The position numbers were made by a program, and so were the translations under genes. DNA of 47,356 nt from Pirellulales bacterium (GTDB lineage Bacteria; Planctomycetota; Planctomycetia; Pirellulales; JAIMBC01): positions 1-47,356 of the forward strand of contig JAIMBC010000009.1 in assembly GCA_023511675.1 (NCBI GenBank). The letters run 5' to 3'. This document shows, piece by piece, positions 1 to 6,984 of the stretch. The number at the start of each line of letters is the position of its first letter. The first letter of the stretch is position 1. The notes under the pieces were generated by a model. The model was not told where the DNA came from. It worked only from the letters and a program-made list of their open reading frames with translations, and ran no database searches.

Positions 1-351
1 ACTAAAATAATTCGTGGCTACAAACTGCACATGGCAAAACGACATAATCCCTTGTCAGACAGGCCCATGCGGCGAAAGTGGCCTAAAAAATGGCGGAAAG
101 TTCGGCCTAGCGAGACACCACGCTGCTGGAGTGCGAGTCTCTGCGGCCCATGCGCGTGGCAAGGCCGCCAACCAGGTGCTGACCGGGATAGTTGAGCAAA
201 GTTCGGCAACCGGTTATTCTTCCCTGGCAGTTTTTCAGGCACTCGCGTTTCGGCCAGGTTCGGCACGTGAAAAAGAGTCGTGCTCAGGGGCCCATCGGCA
301 GGACCAGGCCGCGGGGCTGCCGCGGGCCACAACTGGAAGAAGGAGCATTTC
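1..351. other. Gene-free left edge upstream of fabI
   Basis: No reading frame here looks like a conserved protein. The stretch holds only a weak promoter-like pair (TTGAGC at 192-197, then TTATTC at 214-219 after 16 bases) and the strong ribosome-binding site of fabI (GAAGAAGGAG, ending at 344). The window may start inside a longer spacer, so an upstream gene cannot be excluded. Confidence 0.5.
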
Positions 352-1179
352 ATGGGCCTGTTCGAGGGAAAAAGGGGGGTGATCCTTGGCGTGGCAAACG
401 ACCACTCCATCGCCTGGGCCATTGCGCATTTCGTGATGGCCGAGGGAGGGCTGTGCGGCTTCACGCATCTGCCCGACCGGCCTGACGACGAGCGGCAACG
501 CAACCGCCGCCGCGTTGCCCAGCTTACCGACCCCCAGCCGAACGCACGGTTCCTGTTGCCCATGGACGTCACCAGCGATGAGGACATCGCCCGCGTCGTG
601 CAGCAGGCGCGAGAGTCGTTCGGCACCATCGACTTTCTGGTCCACTCCATCGCCTACGCTCCTCTGGAAGATCTCAAGGCGGACACCGTGGATACCAGCC
701 GTGCCGGCTTCAAGCACGCCATGGAGGTGAGCGCCTACAGCCTGATCGCCGTGGTACGGGCTCTCCGGCCGCTGTTCCAGCAGGGTGGCAGCGTGCTCAC
801 GCTCACCTACTTTGGCGGCGAAAAGGCGGTACCGGGCTACAACGTGATGGGCATTTGCAAGGCCGCGTTGGACGCCATCGTGAAGTACCTGGCGTTCGAT
901 CTCGGACCGCAGGGCGTGCGCGTGAATGCGGTGAGCGCCGGCCCCTTGCGCACTCTCGCCGGCCGGGCGGCAGGCGTGGACGAGATGTTGCTGTTGTACG
1001 AGAAGATGGCGCCCCTGGGCCGTAACGTCACGCACGAGGAGGTCGCGCGGGCCGCGGCATTCTTGCTCTCTGACCTGGGAAGCGGCATCACGGGCGAAAT
1101 CCTGCACGTCGATGCGGGTTACAACATCATGGGCTCTCCGGGACGCCTGCTGGAGGCTCATCGCAAGGCTGGGTCCTGA
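352..1179 (+). CDS. fabI: Enoyl-[acyl-carrier-protein] reductase (FabI type)
   Basis: Short-chain dehydrogenase that reduces enoyl-ACP with NAD(P)H in the last step of each fatty-acid elongation cycle; cytosolic. The N-terminus has the FabI nucleotide-binding pattern (GVANDHSIAWAIA) rather than the usual GxxxGxG of other SDRs, followed by HSIAYAPLEDL. The FabI catalytic pair is present: Tyr153 in LTYFGGE and Tyr163 in YNVMGICK, seven residues before Lys170 (Y-x6-K). At 275 residues it has the normal family length. The ATG at 352 is chosen because AAGGAG lies 7 bases upstream; an in-frame ATG at 280 has no such site and adds unconserved sequence. It stands alone, with no other fab gene next to it. 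It could in principle be another SDR, but the double-Tyr motif makes FabI firm. Confidence 0.93.
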   Translation: MGLFEGKRGVILGVANDHSIAWAIAHFVMAEGGLCGFTHLPDRPDDERQRNRRRVAQLTDPQPNARFLLPMDVTSDEDIARVVQQARESFGTIDFLVHSIAYAPLEDLKADTVDTSRAGFKHAMEVSAYSLIAVVRALRPLFQQGGSVLTLTYFGGEKAVPGYNVMGICKAALDAIVKYLAFDLGPQGVRVNAVSAGPLRTLAGRAAGVDEMLLLYEKMAPLGRNVTHEEVARAAAFLLSDLGSGITGEILHVDAGYNIMGSPGRLLEAHRKAGS

Positions 1180-1306
1180 GCGAGGTGCCGGGCCATACCG
1201 CTTGCGCTGGCTGGTGTGCGGCTGGAGATGAATTGCACGTGTTTGCAACAACAAGCTTCCAGCGGCCGGGGCAGCATCCGCCGGTCACCGAGGGATCGCA
1301 CAGAGC

Positions 1307-1738
1307 ATGGTACAGCCGGAGCCGGAGGTACGCTCGCCGCGCAGGTTGATTGCCGTGGCCGTGGTCGAGCACGAAGGAAGGTTCCTGATCGGCCGGCGGC
1401 CGCCCGGCACGCCCCTGGAGGGCTACTGGGAGTTCCCTGGCGGCAAGGTGCAGTCCGGAGAGACCGCGGCCCAGGCCGCGATCCGAGAATGTGCCGAGGA
1501 GACCGGCCTCGATGTGACCATATGCGGCGAATACCCCTCTGCCCTGTACGACTATCCACACGGCCAGTTGGAATTGCGGTTCTTCGCTTGCCGCCTTTCG
1601 CATACGCCGCAGACACCACGAGCACCCTATCAGTGGGTTGCTGCCCATGAGCTGGCTCAGTACACGTTTCCGCCCGCCAACGCCTCTCTGGTTGCTCACT
1701 TGATCACGCAGCTAGGCATGACAGGCGCACAGCCGTAA
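1307..1738 (+). CDS. Nudix hydrolase, MutT-like
   Basis: Hydrolyses a nucleoside diphosphate linked to another group. The complete Nudix box G-x5-E-x7-REUxEExGU is visible at residues 46-68 (GKVQSGE, then RECAEETGL). The short 143-residue single-domain form, with PPGTPLEGYWEFPGG just before the box, is typical of MutT-type 8-oxo-dGTP diphosphatases that clean the nucleotide pool, so that is the likely role; substrate cannot be proven from sequence. It starts at ATG 1307, 127 bases after fabI on the same strand, with no strong ribosome-binding site. It stands alone functionally, although mutS lies in the same window at 44.6 kb. Confidence 0.88.
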   Translation: MVQPEPEVRSPRRLIAVAVVEHEGRFLIGRRPPGTPLEGYWEFPGGKVQSGETAAQAAIRECAEETGLDVTICGEYPSALYDYPHGQLELRFFACRLSHTPQTPRAPYQWVAAHELAQYTFPPANASLVAHLITQLGMTGAQP

Positions 1739-2299
1739 ACCGTCCGTGCTGCGGCCTGAAGGGGATGTTGTGGTCTGGTGCCGGCCTGACGTGCCGTGCG
1801 CGCATGGCCTCTCCCCATGGTTGATGATGCCGCTGTTCGACATTGCAGCCGTTCGATAGCGCGTGTCCTGGCTCTCCGCGCGCACCAGATAAGTGGGGAG
1901 TGATTGCGGCCCAGCCGGTGCGCTCGCCCGGCCGCGACGGAACGCGTCCCTCCAGGCCACAGATCGAGCGCCGCGCGATGCCGCCGAGATCGTGCCGCGC
2001 GCGGTGCGCGTCGGCCAGCGCACGACGTGGACCGAGGTTGCCAAGACAGGCATCGGGCTTGGGCCCTGTGCGCCCGGCATGCGCCCAGCCGTAGGCAGGG
2101 CAGCGGGCGCCAACCGTGTTCAGGCCGGAAGCGGCCAGGCGGCGTGAAGCCGCAGGAGCTTGTTGCTAAAGTAACAAGAGCGCCCGCCCGCGCCGCCATG
2201 CAGTGGTTGCATCGCCGGCAGGGCGGCTCCGAGCTATCTCCCCACGGCACCATGGCTGAGTCGGACCATTTCCAGCGATCCCGCCGCCGCTCCGAGGGC
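1739..2299. other. Spacer between Nudix gene and methyltransferase; small hairpin
   Basis: No conserved protein was recognised in any frame. The only structure seen is an imperfect hairpin at 2159-2178 (CTTGTT ... AACAAG, extended through one G-T pair), lying upstream of all plausible methyltransferase starts. The true start of the following gene could lie as far upstream as 2252. Confidence 0.4.
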
Positions 2300-3184
2300 A
2301 TGTCCAACGGCGTGTTCCCAGCAGAGGGAGAGCATGCGGCTGTGCCCTGCGCCGACGTTGCGAACCGCATGCCCGGCCTTTCAGACGCGGCATCGCATGC
2401 CGTCGTGCTCGAGCACAATCGCCGGCGGTGGGATGAGTTGGCCGCCTGTGGCCATCCCCTCACCCGGCCGGCGACCAACGAGCAGGTACACGACCCGCTC
2501 GCCAGCCTCGACCTCTCCTGGATCGATGGCGGCGTATCGGGCAAACGCATCCTGTGCCTGGCGGGTGGGGGGGGCCGCCAGAGCGTGTTGTACGCCGCCG
2601 CGGGGGCCGAAGTCACCGTGGTGGATCTTTCGCCCGCCATGCTCGCCCTCGACAGGCAAGTCGCTGCCTGGCACGGCCTGAATCTCCGCACCATCCTCGC
2701 CTCGATGAACGACCTCTCGATGCTCGGCCCGGAGTGCTTCGACGTGGTCCTCCAGCCCGTCAGCACCTGCTACGTGCCGGACGTGAAAGCCGTGTTCGAG
2801 CAGGTGGCACGCGTGCTCGTGCCCGGCGGACTGTACATCAGCCAGCACAAGCAGCCCGTGAGCTTGCAGGCCTCCGTCTCCCCCGGCCCTGAGGGATACG
2901 TGTTGCAGGTTCCCTACTATCACAGCGGTCCGCTGCCGCCGGTGAGAGACAGCCCGCATCGGGAGCACGGCACGCTCGAGTACTTGCACCGCTGGGAACA
3001 ACTGCTGGGCGGACTGTGCCGTGCCGGCTTCGTGATCGAGGACGTGGCCGAACCCCTGCATGCGCGGGCAGACGCCTCCTGGGGCAGCTTTGCTCATCGC
3101 AGCCTGTACGTCGCACCTTATGTGCGCATCAAGGCCCGCCGCACCGGCAGCCCAGCCAAGCGCGTGTGGGTACCGGGGTCATAG
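2300..3184 (+). CDS. Class I SAM-dependent methyltransferase
   Basis: Predicted cytosolic S-adenosylmethionine methyltransferase of unknown substrate. The Rossmann core is clear: motif I is ILCLAGGGGRQS, followed by AEVTVVDLSPAML (the acidic residue that contacts the SAM ribose), then FDVVLQPVSTCYVPD and VARVLVPGGLYISQHK, the usual post-I to motif III elements. A conserved lead-in (HNRRRWDELA) precedes the core. The start is uncertain: ATG 2252, ATG 2300, GTG 2342 (with GAGGGAGA about 10 bases upstream) and ATG 2369 are all in frame, and only sequence from about residue 30 onward looks conserved. The last residues are rich in Arg/Lys. No neighbouring pathway gene hints at the substrate. Confidence 0.8.
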   Translation: MSNGVFPAEGEHAAVPCADVANRMPGLSDAASHAVVLEHNRRRWDELAACGHPLTRPATNEQVHDPLASLDLSWIDGGVSGKRILCLAGGGGRQSVLYAAAGAEVTVVDLSPAMLALDRQVAAWHGLNLRTILASMNDLSMLGPECFDVVLQPVSTCYVPDVKAVFEQVARVLVPGGLYISQHKQPVSLQASVSPGPEGYVLQVPYYHSGPLPPVRDSPHREHGTLEYLHRWEQLLGGLCRAGFVIEDVAEPLHARADASWGSFAHRSLYVAPYVRIKARRTGSPAKRVWVPGS

Positions 3185-3378
3185 AGCCGCACCGCAGCAG
3201 GCGCCCGTGCCGGCAAGGGGGCGCGTGCTGCAACTCCTGCCGCATGAGGTACCGCAGCATGCCGCACGTCAACGCCATCAGCTTTCGCGAGGGCCGCAGT
3301 GTCGGGAGAATCTGCCATCTGGTGCGCGCGTGGTGGTGGCCGTGGGGAAACAAAGCAGTGGCGGCTGGCGGCTGCCGC

Positions 3379-3546
3379 AACGGAGGTATGGCCGACGCGG
3401 CGGATGCGCTTGCATGGCTTGCGCGCGGGCAGCTCCGGCCCGTGATCGTCGCGCGCTTTGCCTTGGAGCAGATCAACAAGGCGTTCGAGCTTGTGCGCAG
3501 CGGCGAGGTCGTGGGATGCGTGGTGATGACGATAGCCGATCAATAG
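3379..3546 (+). pseudogene. Remnant of a zinc-type alcohol dehydrogenase (C-terminus only)
   Basis: The last 55 or so residues read like the C-terminal end of medium-chain zinc alcohol dehydrogenases: a DAADALAWLARGQLRP helix, then FALEQINKAFELV, then RSGEVVGCVVM before the stop at 3546. In intact enzymes this segment follows about 280 residues that hold the catalytic zinc site and the Rossmann fold. None of that is visible in any frame of 3185-3378, although GARVVVAVG in another frame may be a shifted scrap. I read it as a decayed gene. A new small protein is possible but unlikely, because the ATG at 3388 lies directly against GGAGGT without usable spacing. Confidence 0.6.
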
Positions 3547-3931
3547 AGCGAGCGTCAGGCAAGGATACGGTGTGGCCCGCGTGCGGCTGGTCGCACCGGG
3601 CGTAGCGAGCGCGGCGTACTGTGGGCGACGGGGACAATCGCGGCGCAAGGAACTGCGTCTGGCCCGCGCGGGCAGCGTACTCCGGGCGGCGGGGCCAAGC
3701 ATGCCCCAGCTATGCAGGCTAGCCATGCAACTGGTAGACTGACTGCCATGACGGCAAGGCGTGACGCCCGTACCTAGCCCGGCGCGCGGCTTGATCGCCG
3801 CGTGGCCGTCCCATGGTCCTCCGGCGGAGGGACGCGCGCGCATGTCCGAGCATGCACGATCCGCCCCAGATCGCTTGGCCGCCTTCTAGCTGATCCGTGT
3901 GCGGTGTGTTATTACGTGCGGGAGGCAAGCC
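3547..3931. other. Spacer with imperfect direct repeats
   Basis: No gene was recognised. It holds imperfect direct repeats: TGGCCCGCG at 3573 and 3660, CCGGGCG at 3596 and 3682, and a GCGTACT...GGGCG-CGGGG block at 3614 and 3675. These suggest partial duplication of a GC-rich unit. The end of the stretch contains the GGGAGG ribosome-binding site (about 3919-3924) of the next gene. Confidence 0.4.
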
Positions 3932-4927
3932 ATGACGACAACCAAGTTTGAGGTGAAGAAGCACGGCTTTCACTTTGACAATGGCACGTTTCGCACTTCG
4001 GTGGGGCCGTTCCCGTGCAGCGTGCTGTGCGGGGGCATGTCGTACTCGGCCCTCGATTACTTCAAGTGCGGTATCAGGGTGCCCGAACTCACCAAGGCCC
4101 CGGCAGAAGGCAATCCGCTGGAAAAATATCTCTACCGCCGGCAAATGACGGCGCACTACTACACCTGGCACCTGTTTCTGGCGGCCTGGTCCGCGCCCAT
4201 CCCCCTGCTCGGCGTGACCAGCAGCCTGGTGCAAGGGAGCATGAAGGAACTCGATTACTACCTGTCCAGCGAGGGGCCGCTGGTGATGTGCCTGTTCGAG
4301 AACATGGGTACCGGCCACCACGTGCTCGCCATCGGCTGCGACAAGGCGAAACAGCGCATCGAGCTGTACGACAACAACCATCACGACCGCAACTGCAACC
4401 TGACGTACAAGAACGGCATCTGGCAGCATTCTCTCTCGAGCACAAAGTGGAAGGGTTGGTTTCTGGATTGGGGCCATTACACCGACGGCACGCGCCTGCC
4501 GCCCCTCTCCTGGCGGTTCTGCAAGAAATGCCACAGCCTGGTGACCACGAGCTTTGGCCAGACCGGCAAGTGCCACGCCGGCGGCTCTCACTCACATAAT
4601 CTGGTGTTCGAGTACTTTCTGCCCTGCTTCGTCAACGAGGGGGAGCGCGGCTGGCGCGTGTGCAGCAAGTGCCAGGCCCTGTTCTACAGCCCCAGCGGCC
4701 AGGCCACGGGCTGGTGCGCAGATAGCAACAACCACACGCCCATGAGCCTGGGTAAACAGCTCCTCGAGTTCGGCGTCGATTCCAGCGGGCAGGGAGAGAA
4801 GAAGTGGCACATGTGCAAGCTCTGCTTCGGCCTCTTCTGGGCTGGCAGCGGCAACGGTACCTGCACCGTCGGCGGCACGCACGAACGCTCCAGCAAGCAA
4901 TACGTGGTGGCCCATCGTACGGTGTAG
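3932..4927 (+). CDS. Papain-like cysteine-peptidase-like protein with three CCCH repeats
   Basis: Function unknown; 331 residues, no signal peptide, so probably cytosolic. The N-terminal half (about 10-180) has papain-fold landmarks: a candidate nucleophile Cys33 in VLCGGMSY at the start of a helix, a candidate His130 in GHHVLAIG and Asp147/Asn148 in YDNNHH. This is inferred from motif order, not from a known family assignment. The C-terminal half has three tandem modules starting with W: Cys197/200/214-His220, Cys244/247/262-His268 and Cys295/298/311-His317, i.e. C-x2-C-x12-14-C-x5-H, suited to one metal ion each. I recall similar CxxC...C-x-x-G-G-x-H repeats in other bacterial proteins. ATG 3932 has GGGAGG 8 bases upstream. 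Nearest neighbours give no role. It may be a peptidase, a transglutaminase-like enzyme or an inactive binding protein. Confidence 0.75.
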   Translation: MTTTKFEVKKHGFHFDNGTFRTSVGPFPCSVLCGGMSYSALDYFKCGIRVPELTKAPAEGNPLEKYLYRRQMTAHYYTWHLFLAAWSAPIPLLGVTSSLVQGSMKELDYYLSSEGPLVMCLFENMGTGHHVLAIGCDKAKQRIELYDNNHHDRNCNLTYKNGIWQHSLSSTKWKGWFLDWGHYTDGTRLPPLSWRFCKKCHSLVTTSFGQTGKCHAGGSHSHNLVFEYFLPCFVNEGERGWRVCSKCQALFYSPSGQATGWCADSNNHTPMSLGKQLLEFGVDSSGQGEKKWHMCKLCFGLFWAGSGNGTCTVGGTHERSSKQYVVAHRTV

Positions 4928-4941
4928 TTCGTTGGGGGCAA

Positions 4942-4982
4942 CTTGGCCAGAGGCACGCCCAGCCGCACATCGCCTGGCCAAG
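4942..4982 (+). terminator. Inverted repeat after the cysteine-peptidase-like gene
   Basis: CTTGGCCAG at 4942-4950 is matched perfectly by CTGGCCAAG at 4974-4982, a 9-bp stem with a 23-base loop, starting 14 bases after the stop codon. There is no U tract, so it is either a weak terminator or an mRNA-stabilising hairpin. Confidence 0.4.
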
Positions 4983-5320
4983 AACGTCGATTCCGTCGCC
5001 GCTTTCCGGGCCGCACCAAGCCGCGCGGGACGGGTTCCGCTGGAGGTCGAAGGTCCGGGCCCTGGCCGGGTGCGTACTCGAAGAGAAGCGGCATACTCGT
5101 GCTGGCCGTCGGTTGCGGCGGGCAAGCGCATCCGTGACGCGGGCGGCGCACGAGGATCGAGGGCAACTCCCATCGCCCTAAGCGCCCGGCGATCCCGCAG
5201 GCGGCGGCACCGCTTGCCCCTCAGCCGCCAACACGGCTTGGTCCCTTTCGCGTGGGTACCGGCGGCCATCGTGGCGGAGAGGGGCGAGCGGACCGCAGCC
5301 AGCCTGCTCGATGAAAGGGG
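4983..5320. other. Spacer between two convergent genes
   Basis: This lies between the end of the cysteine-peptidase-like gene and the end of glnA on the other strand. No conserved frame, RNA gene or clear glnA terminator was seen. The open frames here are Arg/Gly/Ala-rich, as expected from non-coding GC-rich DNA. Confidence 0.4.
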
Positions 5321-6733
5321 CTAGATGTCGAAGTACAAGCAGAACTCGTAGGGATGCGGCCGCAAGCGCATGGCATCCACTTCCTTCTCGCGCTTGTAGC
5401 TGATCCAGGTGTCGATCACATCCTTGGTGAACACGCCGCCGCGCAGCAAGAACTCATGGTTGGCTTCCAGGGCATCCAGTGCCTGGTCGAGCGAACCGGG
5501 CGTCTTGGGCACCTTGGCCAGCTCTTCCGGCGGCAGGTCGTAGATGTCCTTATCCAGCGGCTCGCCCGGATGGATCTTGTTCTGGATGCCGTCGATGGCC
5601 GCCATGAGCATGGCCGCAAACGAGAGATAGGGGTTGCAGCTCGGGTCCGGGCAGCGGAACTCGACCCGCTTGGCCTTGGGACTGGCGCTGTACATGGGAA
5701 TGCGGCAGGCCGCGGAACGGTTCCGCTGCGAATAGGCCAGGTTCACGGGCGCCTCATAGCCCGGCACCAGGCGCTTGTAGCTGTTTGTGGTGGGGCAGGC
5801 AAAGGCCAGGATCGACGGCGCATGCCGCAGCAGCCCGCCAATGGCGTACAAGGCCATGTCTGACAGGCCGGCATACCCGCTGCCGGCAAACAGCGGCTCG
5901 CCCCCCTTCCACAGAGAAAAGTGCGTGTGCATGCCAGAGCCGTTGTCGCCAAAGATCGGCTTCGGCATGAAGGTCACCGTCTTATTGTACTTCTTGGCCA
6001 CGTTCTTCACGATGTACTTGTAGAGGCACATCGCGTCGGCCATTGCCACCAGGTCCAGAAACTTCAGGTCGATTTCGGCCTGACCTGCCGTGCCCACCTC
6101 GTGATGCTGCGCCTCGACGCTCAGGCCGCACTCGACCATCGTCAGCATCATCTCGTTGCGGATGTTCATCATCTGGTCGGCCGGCGGCACGGGGAAGTAC
6201 CCCTCCTTGTGCCGCAACTTGTAGCCCAGGTTGGGATTCTCCACGCGGCCCCGGTTCCATTCCCCCTCGATACTGTCGATATGGTAGTAGCCCTCGTGGG
6301 CACGCTGGTCGTACCGCACGTCGTCGAAGATGAAGAACTCGGCTTCGGGGCCCACGTAACAGGTGTCGGCAATGCCTGTGCTCTTCAGGTAGTTCACCGC
6401 CTTGCGGGCCACGTTGCGCGGGTCGCGGGTGTAGTCCTCGCGGGTGATGGGGTCCTGGATGTTGCAGATCATCCCCAGGGTGGGGATGGTGGTGAAGGGG
6501 TCCACGATGGCGGTTTCAGGCACGGGCACGAGGATCATGTCGCTTTCGTTGATGGCTTGCCAGCCGCGAATGCTGGAGCCGTCGAACCCCAGGCCGTCTT
6601 CAAACACGCCCTCGTCGAGCTTGTCGACCGGAATGGTGAAGTGCTGCCAGATGCCGGGAAAGTCCATGAACCGCAAATCGACGGCCTTGATGTTCTTTTC
6701 CCGGCACAGAACGAGGACCTCTTTGGGAGTCAC
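5321..6733 (-). CDS. glnA: Glutamine synthetase, type I
   Basis: Makes glutamine from glutamate, ammonia and ATP; a cytosolic dodecamer central to nitrogen assimilation. Type I signatures are all present: [19 protein letters not shown], the ATP-site [16 protein letters not shown], and NRSAACRIP. Tyr398 in IYDLPPEE matches the adenylylation site of the GSI-beta class, so control by a GlnE-type adenylyltransferase is likely. With the GTG at 6733 the protein has 470 residues, close to the E. coli length. This start is preferred to the TTG at 6751 because GGAAAGGGG then serves as ribosome-binding site and the protein begins with the common MTPKEVL. A promoter lies at 6905-6932. No nitrogen-regulatory neighbour (glnB, amtB) is in the window. 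Confidence 0.96.
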   Translation of the reverse strand: MTPKEVLVLCREKNIKAVDLRFMDFPGIWQHFTIPVDKLDEGVFEDGLGFDGSSIRGWQAINESDMILVPVPETAIVDPFTTIPTLGMICNIQDPITREDYTRDPRNVARKAVNYLKSTGIADTCYVGPEAEFFIFDDVRYDQRAHEGYYHIDSIEGEWNRGRVENPNLGYKLRHKEGYFPVPPADQMMNIRNEMMLTMVECGLSVEAQHHEVGTAGQAEIDLKFLDLVAMADAMCLYKYIVKNVAKKYNKTVTFMPKPIFGDNGSGMHTHFSLWKGGEPLFAGSGYAGLSDMALYAIGGLLRHAPSILAFACPTTNSYKRLVPGYEAPVNLAYSQRNRSAACRIPMYSASPKAKRVEFRCPDPSCNPYLSFAAMLMAAIDGIQNKIHPGEPLDKDIYDLPPEELAKVPKTPGSLDQALDALEANHEFLLRGGVFTKDVIDTWISYKREKEVDAMRLRPHPYEFCLYFDI

Positions 6734-6904
6734 TGCGAATCCCCTTTCCAATTGAATGACACGGTTTCCAGAAGGACGTACGGATGGTCAACCCCCCGCG
6801 CAGCGACACGGCTTGCAGCCGCGAGCGACAACGCGACGGACCTACCAGAGCCAAACCAGACTCGTCGGCCAAGCAAACTCGATGCCGGGGCGCGTAAAGA
6901 CGGC

Positions 6905-6932
6905 ATCATAGCGCATAATCCAAGAATGGCAA
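6905..6932 (-). promoter_or_regulatory. Predicted sigma70 promoter of glnA
   Basis: On the minus strand TTGCCA (6927-6932) is followed after 16 bases by TATGAT (6905-6910). It gives a leader of roughly 165 bases before the GTG of glnA. No sigma54-type GG-N10-GC element was noticed in this spacer. Confidence 0.5.
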
Positions 6933-6942
6933 TGGGTTTGCG

Positions 6943-6976
6943 AAAAAACGCCTTGTCGGCCCAAAGCCAAGCTTTG
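6943..6976 (-). terminator. Possible terminator of the MMPL exporter gene
   Basis: Just after the stop at 6985 (minus strand) there is a perfect CAAAGC-TTG-GCTTTG hairpin (6962-6976), followed by a short GCC/GGC stem and a run of six T (6943-6948). The T run is 13 bases past the main stem, so termination is plausible but not classical. Confidence 0.4.
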
Positions 6977-6984
6977 CACTAGGT

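Noticed and set aside
2334-2681. Frame beginning at an ATG with a good ribosome-binding site (GAGGGAGAG) at 2334
   Set aside because: Its translation is Arg/Ser/Pro-rich and unconserved; the same site can serve the in-frame GTG at 2342 of the methyltransferase.
4932-5324. Possible 130-residue protein between the cysteine-peptidase-like gene and glnA
   Set aside because: Composition (Arg, Ala, Gly) is that of non-coding GC-rich DNA and there is no ribosome-binding site or motif.
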